Assembly (NCBI GenBank): GCA_021740995.1
Contig: JAIOYR010000033.1
Location: 1-38,885, forward strand
Length of the DNA: 38,885 bases
Source of the DNA: Taibaiella sp.
GTDB lineage: Bacteria > Bacteroidota > Bacteroidia > Chitinophagales > Chitinophagaceae
Direction: 5' to 3'
Below, piece after piece: positions 33,358-38,885 of the stretch (position 1 is the first letter of the stretch; every line of letters begins with the position of its first letter). The position numbers were made by a program, and so were the translations under genes. A model generated the notes under the pieces. That model was not told the DNA's origin. It saw nothing but the letters and a program-made list of their open reading frames with translations, and searched no databases.

Positions 33358-35067
33358 TCAATCAGTATTTTCATAATTGGATAAACACTTAACAAAAAAA
33401 TTCTTCAACTTCACCTTTTTATGAAGAAGTTTTATGTAATCATATTCATCTCCCTTTGCTTTCAATAAAAATAACTCATCCAGACTTACTTCTGATATAT
33501 AGTTTTTCCAGTAATCATTCAAGCCAAGAATTCTAAACCAGTTTTCAGCAATTCTATTTTTTACCGATAATGCATTCTGATTGCTCCTTCTGTCTTTTTT
33601 ATAACCTAGGTGGGCATTTGTCAGGTTACCTGAAAAATCCCTTTTAATAATATTTTGATACAGTATACTTAAATCAGTGGCATCAAAGAATATAGTGCTG
33701 TCCTTTTTAGAAACAATATATTCGAGTTTTGAGTTTGCTAATTCAGTTAAGGTTTTTGTTGCCGTTCGGTAGCTCTTTGTCGTTTGAATCTTGATTGATT
33801 CCCTGTTAGCCATTTCCTGCAATTCCGCTTTCGTAGACCTAAAGCCAAGGCGATAGTACATCCAAAATGCTGCTGACTTTATTCCATCACTATTATTTTT
33901 TCCTATTTGGTAAGGATCGACAGTAAATCGGTTTATTGAAAATACATGCTTGTATAAGCCGAGTATTTGTGCAAAAATTAATGACGACTCTCCTCCGCGG
34001 AATGAAGGGAAAACGTTTATCCCAATTCTACAACTTTCGAATAAAATCCATCCACCGCCATACGCAATAGGGGTACCATTTTTAAATGCCATATACCCTA
34101 TGTAAGTATCAACTGGTTGCCTCCTGTCGGGCTGCATTCCTAATAGAGTGACAGACAAGCCATTTTTAAGGGAATAGTACCGACAGAAGTCTACACAAGA
34201 ATAAGTTACAGGGTCAGTCTCACGTTGGTAACATACAAGTGCCATTCTGGATAGCGATATTATTTCTTCTTTCTGGCCATCGTTTAAAGCTACAGTTATC
34301 GGTTTTTGATCAAGTATATACTTGACATCAGGTGTTTTATTTATTCTTTTGTGGCAGTATTGCGGACCTGAAAAAGAGACTTCACTACCTCTTGTTAAAA
34401 TGTCATCGTTTAACGCGATCGAAACAACTATTTGCATGTCGTTCCATAGCTCCTCTTTAAGGCGGGAAGAAAGAGAAGACTGATCAAACACTTTTATCAA
34501 GATGTCCAGAATGTCTTCTTTATTCGTTGTTGCGAACTTCTTTATCCAAATTTTCCATTTTATATAACCTTCTTGCAAAATTTCCGTGGGAACTTCACCT
34601 AATAGGCACGTCAAGATAGAAATTGATTTTCTTTCATCAGCACCTATTGAAATGGTCTTTACATTTTGGTTGAATTGAAATCGCAACCATTTTATCAATT
34701 CAAAACTGAATATACCCGAAACATTGGTATTGGAAATACCCGAATCGCGGAGGCTTTCAGCCAATTTTTTGTCACTAAAAAGTATAAATGACACCCTTCT
34801 CAGTTCGTTAGCGGCGAAAGAAAAGATAACTTTGTCATCGGGATAAGCCTTTATAAAAAGAAGCAAATCAAAATATCTCTTGATTTGGTTTCTATTGAAA
34901 TGATCTTTTTGTGATAGAAGTAGCAGAATTGACTTTTTTTCAGCGGTTTCTTCTTTCCTAAACCGAGTTCTTATTTCATAAAGTCTACCTAGAAGTATAT
35001 TACTTTCAATACTGGGATATGCTTTTGTGACATCCATTATAAAAAAATTTGGGATTGTTTTCTGCAC
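33358..35067 (-). CDS. Large protein of unknown function with a GNAT-like C-terminal half
   Basis: 569 aa, no signal peptide or membrane helix. Residues 1 to about 250 are helical and polar, rich in Lys/Leu/Ser. Residues about 260-430 hint at an N-acetyltransferase fold: YIGYMAFKNGTPIAYGGGWILFESCRIGINVFPSFRGGESSLIFAQI (strand, strand, then an R-G-G-like CoA loop plus helix) and, later, WMYYRLGFR as in GNAT C-termini. This is a visual resemblance only. The gene is AT-richer than its neighbours, a sign of recent transfer. It has no co-oriented neighbour except a 56-aa ORF 43 bp upstream. Confidence 0.6.
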   Translation of the reverse strand: MQKTIPNFFIMDVTKAYPSIESNILLGRLYEIRTRFRKEETAEKKSILLLLSQKDHFNRNQIKRYFDLLLFIKAYPDDKVIFSFAANELRRVSFILFSDKKLAESLRDSGISNTNVSGIFSFELIKWLRFQFNQNVKTISIGADERKSISILTCLLGEVPTEILQEGYIKWKIWIKKFATTNKEDILDILIKVFDQSSLSSRLKEELWNDMQIVVSIALNDDILTRGSEVSFSGPQYCHKRINKTPDVKYILDQKPITVALNDGQKEEIISLSRMALVCYQRETDPVTYSCVDFCRYYSLKNGLSVTLLGMQPDRRQPVDTYIGYMAFKNGTPIAYGGGWILFESCRIGINVFPSFRGGESSLIFAQILGLYKHVFSINRFTVDPYQIGKNNSDGIKSAAFWMYYRLGFRSTKAELQEMANRESIKIQTTKSYRTATKTLTELANSKLEYIVSKKDSTIFFDATDLSILYQNIIKRDFSGNLTNAHLGYKKDRRSNQNALSVKNRIAENWFRILGLNDYWKNYISEVSLDELFLLKAKGDEYDYIKLLHKKVKLKNFFVKCLSNYENTD

Positions 35068-35110
35068 TTTTTTAATAGCTTATATGCTCTGTTATATTGG
35101 CTTGAAATTG

Positions 35111-35281
35111 CTAAAATACAATGTGAACCAAGTGAGGCTGTACCTCTGCACTTATCTCCCATCTTTCAAATAGTTCGTCTTTATCGTGCCCTTTTATTAT
35201 AACATCCAGAAATTCGGTAAAAGATTTACTCGGATTTCTAACAAAAAGGATGAATTGCATTTTGCTAGTAACTACTGCCAT
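35111..35281 (-). CDS. Possible small protein (56 aa) upstream of the 569-aa gene
   Basis: ATG at 35281, TAG at 35111. The product reads MAVVTSKMQFILFVRNPSK..., a sensible mix of hydrophobic and charged residues (FTEFLDVIIKGHDKDELFERWEIS, EVQPHLVHIVF) rather than random translation. It is on the same strand as the 569-aa gene, 43 bp away. No family is recognised and no clear promoter box was found. Confidence 0.4.
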   Translation of the reverse strand: MAVVTSKMQFILFVRNPSKSFTEFLDVIIKGHDKDELFERWEISAEVQPHLVHIVF

Positions 35282-35529
35282 AAGAATGTTGAATGAATCA
35301 CAATTTATGACAAAGTAAACTATGGAAAAACTTATTTTCTACCTTCTTCCTTGCAGGCATTATATAAATATCTAAAATGACAATAGAGACCTAATAGATT
35401 CATTCACTCCTTGATAAGACTTGACAAATTTCTAACGAATAAAGTGGATAGTCAATAATGGCACCCAAGTTGCTTTTTGATGTGAATATTGATTTCACCA
35501 TCATTATCTACTATAGTTGGATTATCAAT
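35282..35529. other. AT-rich intergenic stretch
   Basis: About 250 bp between the 56-aa ORF and the broken decarboxylase gene, with no recognised gene, hairpin or promoter box. Confidence 0.35.
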
Positions 35530-36785
35530 CTATTTTCTCTCCTCTATGCAGAACGCGGCTATCAATTCTCTTATAAATTCCTGCAAATACTCAATTTCAA
35601 CATGGTCCATTACCACAATTTTATACCAGTTGGGCTCATCTGTATGGGTATCAGGCACCATCCCATATTTGCACACGACAGGAGCAGGTATATGCTTTGA
35701 CCTTATTGCTACAATACTCAGATATGGATGGCGGTAATAACTAACATTGAGCTTATCCAGCTGATTACAAAGCCATTTTGTGCGGAGAAGTAATTTATTG
35801 ATTTTCTCAAACCAACCGTGCGGACCATAGGTAAACAGTATCATCCACACAGCAATTGCATTTGTGCCGGAACGGCTGCCGGATAGTGTAATATCCATCC
35901 CACTAACGTATTTCGCCTCCTTAGTACAGACATATAGCATCAATCCTTTTCGCACAAGAAAAACACCCGTACCATACGGTGCCTGGAGCATTTTATGGGC
36001 ATCAAGAGTTATTGATGAAACATTGGGATTACTGAAGTTCACATTATTCTCCGGACAACTTACTGGAAAAATAAAGCCTCCGAATGCGCCGTCTACATGT
36101 ATTTTATAGACAACTTTGTACTTTGAAAGATGTGCTGCGTAAACGTCGGGATCATCAACGCTACCAAACATGGTTGTAGCCATTTTGAGATGACAATAAA
36201 GTACTTTATCCCGTCTTGTATTGCCTGCTTTATGGCATTGTCCAGGAATTCCGCAACTACTATTCTTGTTTCGTCATCCACAGGTATCCCTATGGATCGG
36301 ATGTTTAAGAGATTTGCAGCTTTGGTTACAGAATAATGAGTATCGACAGAGCTAAGCAGTGCAATTTCCTCAATCCGGGCATCAAAATCCTCAATAAAAT
36401 AGTTGCGGTATATCCATGCCGCCTGGATGTTAGCTTCTGTCCCACCGGTTGCAATGTATCCGTCGCAACTATTTTTATTTGCCTTCAGAAGGTCAACACT
36501 GAGCAATTCTATTACCTCACGCTCTAATTGCTGGGTGCCTTCAAAAAATGGCTCGGAATTACCCAGCGTATGGCATCCGATATGGTTGGGGTTCTGAATA
36601 AACGCCCTTAACAACGGAGCCTCTTTAAGAAACGAAGCGTGCTCATAAAAGACATTGGAATCAAGTTTTGAAACCGGGATTCCTATCGGAACAATATCCC
36701 TGTAGTTGATATTTATCTCCAGAGCTTCCGTAATTCTGATGTCCTGCTCCTTGTGCGACAACTTCTTCCAATATTTCATTTCCAT
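35530..36785 (-). pseudogene. Group II PLP-dependent decarboxylase, broken by one frameshift
   Basis: Two abutting frames make one enzyme. The upstream frame (36785 down to about 36190) holds SKLDSNVFYEHASFLKE, IGCHTLGNSEPFFEGTQQLERE and GYIATGGTEANIQA (PLP phosphate site). The downstream frame (from about 36183 to 35530) holds HVDGAFGGF (PLP-ring Asp) and SITLDAHKMLQAPYGTGVF (Schiff-base Lys). The family decarboxylates amino acids such as glutamate, aspartate, tyrosine or histidine; the substrate is unknown. Reading runs ...YFIVISK then must shift to MATTMFGSVDDPD; adding one A to the A4 tract (36183-36186) restores the frame. It could be a real mutation, a sequencing error, or slippage. The rest of both halves shows no other damage, which suggests a recent event or an error. 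It lies 51 bp after proline dehydrogenase. Confidence 0.85.
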
Positions 36786-36836
36786 TAAACTTACAATTAG
36801 GCATCCAATACTCAGTTATTCGCGGTCTGTTAACAT

Positions 36837-38003
36837 CTACAAACTTCTCCTTTTTATCTCTTTCCTTATCAGAGTAAGCTCACGAGATGTTTGTCCTGCA
36901 ACAGACGTATTTTCCGTAGCGCGTCTCAAAAGGTAGGGGACAACATTTTTGACAGGGCCATATGGCAAATATTTTGCCACGCGGTAACCTGCCGACGCAA
37001 AATTGAAGGAGATGTGGTCGCTCATTCCAAAAAGCTGCGAAAATATCACTCGGTCGTCATTGTTCGCAATGCCACATTTGTTCATAAGTTCCGTTGCCTT
37101 CAAGCAACTTTGCTCGTTATGGGTGCCAATGAATAGGGACAAGCTATTCAGGTTTTGCATGCAAAGCCGCACGGCCTCATCGTAATCTTTGTCTGTACGC
37201 GCCTTGTCCGGCTGAATGGGATCTGCGTACTGCCATTGCCAGGCGTGTGAACGCTCTTTTTCCATGTAGGCTCCCCTTACCAGTTTTGCCCCAAGCAAAT
37301 AGTCATTGTCGGCGGCGTGCTTTATGGCCTCCTGAAGATAAGGCAATGTTCCGTGACAATACATCTGAAAGGTATTGTAGACCACTACTTTACCACGATT
37401 GAACTTCCACATCATTTGCGCCGTGATCTCATTGCAGGGCTCCTGTATCCATGTTTCCTCAGCATCTATCAACACCATCACATTGCGATCTGCGGCTGTC
37501 TTGCATATCTGATTGATCCGATCGCAAGTTCTCTTCCACTCTCCGTCTTCGGTTGTGGTCCGTGGCGTGCCAATATGCTTTTTTACCAGTAGCCCGAAAC
37601 GGCAATAGCCGGTTATCTTCAAACTGATAAATGGTATGTTCTTGCTGGTAGCTGCAAAACCTATCGCCCGGATACATTCTTCAGCTGCCCTGTCATATTC
37701 AGGTTCGCTTTTAGCACCTTCCACGCCATAGTCGAGGATACTGCCAACATTATATTTGCCCAACATATCTGCAGTCTTTCCGGTTTCTTCAAGTGTTTCG
37801 CCACCGCAGAACTGCCTGAAGATGGTGCGCTTCAGTATGCCCCGTATGGGCAGATGTAGTGCCATAGCTGCCTGCACAGCACCTATGCCTATCCTTGTAC
37901 GTAGCGGAGAGGCGATAAACGAGTACAGGAAATTGGCGCGTTTTAAGTCGTTGTCTGTACGATACCTGAATGCGATTTCTGTATTGTCAATATCGGGGAT
38001 CAT
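36837..38003 (-). CDS. Proline dehydrogenase
   Basis: 388 aa, single-domain PRODH (not PutA fusion). Barrel motifs: LDYGVEGAKSEPEYDRA, FISLKITGYCRFGLL, VMVLIDAEETWIQEP, VVYNTFQMYCHGTLPYLQ, LLGAKLVRGAYMEKER (FAD/substrate loop), LFIGTHNEQSC, FSQLFGMSDHISF, and YLLRRATENTSV at the end. It oxidises proline to pyrroline-5-carboxylate with FAD and passes electrons to the respiratory chain. Its ATG is 3 bp after the stop of the upstream partial gene and 51 bp before the decarboxylase, so the three form one operon. Confidence 0.93.
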   Translation of the reverse strand: MIPDIDNTEIAFRYRTDNDLKRANFLYSFIASPLRTRIGIGAVQAAMALHLPIRGILKRTIFRQFCGGETLEETGKTADMLGKYNVGSILDYGVEGAKSEPEYDRAAEECIRAIGFAATSKNIPFISLKITGYCRFGLLVKKHIGTPRTTTEDGEWKRTCDRINQICKTAADRNVMVLIDAEETWIQEPCNEITAQMMWKFNRGKVVVYNTFQMYCHGTLPYLQEAIKHAADNDYLLGAKLVRGAYMEKERSHAWQWQYADPIQPDKARTDKDYDEAVRLCMQNLNSLSLFIGTHNEQSCLKATELMNKCGIANNDDRVIFSQLFGMSDHISFNFASAGYRVAKYLPYGPVKNVVPYLLRRATENTSVAGQTSRELTLIRKEIKRRSL

Positions 38004-38006
38004 TTT

Positions 38007-38885
38007 CTATTGTTTTACCGGCACCTCGGATGTTATCGGCAAAGTGTTCAGTTGATTTTGAAAATCGTTTAGCTGGCACATCACTCTTTCTATGTACTCT
38101 GCTGTTTCCTTCTTCAGCCCAGGTGCCAGTGTTTTGTAATAATTTATCCCATTGAGCAAATTGGCGCGAAATGAATTGAAGAATTTCTCCTGTTTCTGGT
38201 TTAGCATTTGCGCACATTTGTCAATCTCATTCCTAAGGTAATCGACATAAAGGTTCAGCTCGTTAATGAACATATTGGGACGGGGTAGCGGATTGAGTAT
38301 ATTTTTTCTGCCATAAATATGCCCTATCATATCAGGCAGGGTAAATGTGCCTGAAAAGTAAGCTAGGTTTGGACCCGGGCACATGGCTACTGCTTTCAGA
38401 TTGTGTGATACATGTATGCTGTCCTTAAGCAATACTGATGAAGCCAAGCCCTCACAAAGGCATTCTTTCTCGGTTACCTTATCTACTTCTGCGTTATAAT
38501 CATCGGCAGAAAGGCCCTTCGCTTTCAGTTGTTTGATCTTGAGATCCTGGTACTGCCTGGATGCAGTGCAAATGGGCGTTGTGGTAAATTCTGTATTTGA
38601 CGACAGGAACTTCTTGTAGCATGGGCTTCCCGGCCGTCCCTTTCTTATCCGTTCATTTCGCTGCTGCTCCGATGTGCTTTTTCTGAAGTTATGAAACGGA
38701 ACACCGAGCGGAGAAGCGTGGCTTAAGTAGTAATCATCTTTCGATGCGGTTGCAAGTTGCTCCAGGGTATCGTAATCTACATTTGTGGCTTCGGGTACCA
38801 GTAAGAACGGGCTTCCCCAGCCGGTGCCGTCCAGTTCATAATACTCCCTTAGGAATTCGTCTTCATTTGCAGTACCTATACCACC
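38007..38885 (-). CDS. C-terminal part of a large unrecognised protein (partial)
   Basis: The frame is open from the right window edge down to the TAG at 38007-38009: 292 residues, no stop. It begins GGIGTANEDEFLREYYELDGTGWGSPFLLVPEATN and goes on with a basic KGRPGSPCYKKF, ending in a helical MCQLNDFQNQLN. The GGIGT start could be the phosphate-binding end of an FMN-type TIM barrel, which is a guess. The internal TTG at 38447 is not the real start. The stop is 3 bp before the proline dehydrogenase ATG, so the two are co-transcribed. Confidence 0.65.
   Translation of the reverse strand, partial: GGIGTANEDEFLREYYELDGTGWGSPFLLVPEATNVDYDTLEQLATASKDDYYLSHASPLGVPFHNFRKSTSEQQRNERIRKGRPGSPCYKKFLSSNTEFTTTPICTASRQYQDLKIKQLKAKGLSADDYNAEVDKVTEKECLCEGLASSVLLKDSIHVSHNLKAVAMCPGPNLAYFSGTFTLPDMIGHIYGRKNILNPLPRPNMFINELNLYVDYLRNEIDKCAQMLNQKQEKFFNSFRANLLNGINYYKTLAPGLKKETAEYIERVMCQLNDFQNQLNTLPITSEVPVKQ

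Noticed and set aside
38007-38447. 146-aa gene with a TTG start at 38447
   Set aside because: The same frame continues without a stop to the window edge at 38885, so this is the end of a longer protein.

Overview
The window looks like a chromosome segment of a Bacteroidota bacterium, probably of the Chitinophagaceae/Sphingobacteriia type. The evidence is repeated TAnnTTTG -7 promoter boxes (often with a TTG about 18 bp upstream and start codons only 2-17 nt downstream), a tmRNA tag GENTYAMAA, a SecDF fusion, an aro fusion with chorismate mutase at the C-terminus, and a TonB receptor with an N-terminal carboxypeptidase-like domain. All calls come from reading the sequence and translations; no database search was run.

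Left part (1-17.9 kb), apparently core chromosome: the tail of an unknown gene; a membrane-anchored patatin-like lipase; a probable metal (copper) uptake cluster of a Cys-rich exported protein, a degenerate HMA-like exported protein and a TonB receptor; DAHP synthase/chorismate mutase behind a 28-bp palindrome; a methyltransferase; an endolysin-like M15 peptidase; mlaE; secDF; a TPR sensor histidine kinase; and a small operon (TPR protein, 65-aa membrane protein, NTF2-like protein).

Middle (17.8-22.1 kb): ssrA (tmRNA) with its own promoter and terminator. A serine-recombinase element abuts its 3' side. The recombinase reading frame runs through the ssrA terminator and into ssrA on the opposite strand. 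Behind it are four small accessory genes ending in an excisionase-like HTH gene, whose upstream region carries two ordered repeat arrays (CCCGAT x3 at 10-bp pitch and AAACGTTT x3 at 30-bp pitch).

Right part (22.1-33.2 kb): a compact denitrification island. On the minus strand, in order of transcription: outer-membrane porin, nirK (lipoprotein with fused cytochrome c), nirV-like, SCO copper chaperone, norC, norB, norQ, norD. Divergent on the plus strand are an FNR-type regulator with an N-terminal Cys cluster and hemN. It would reduce nitrite to NO to N2O; no nosZ is seen. FNR-like dyads sit at the same distance from -7 boxes at three promoters. The island lies directly behind the ssrA element and may be its cargo, but no right-hand attachment site was identified.

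Far right (33.3-38.9 kb): an unrecognised AT-rich 569-aa protein with a GNAT-like C-terminal half, preceded by a 56-aa ORF; then an operon on the minus strand of a large partial protein entering from the edge, proline dehydrogenase, and a group II PLP decarboxylase broken by one frameshift.
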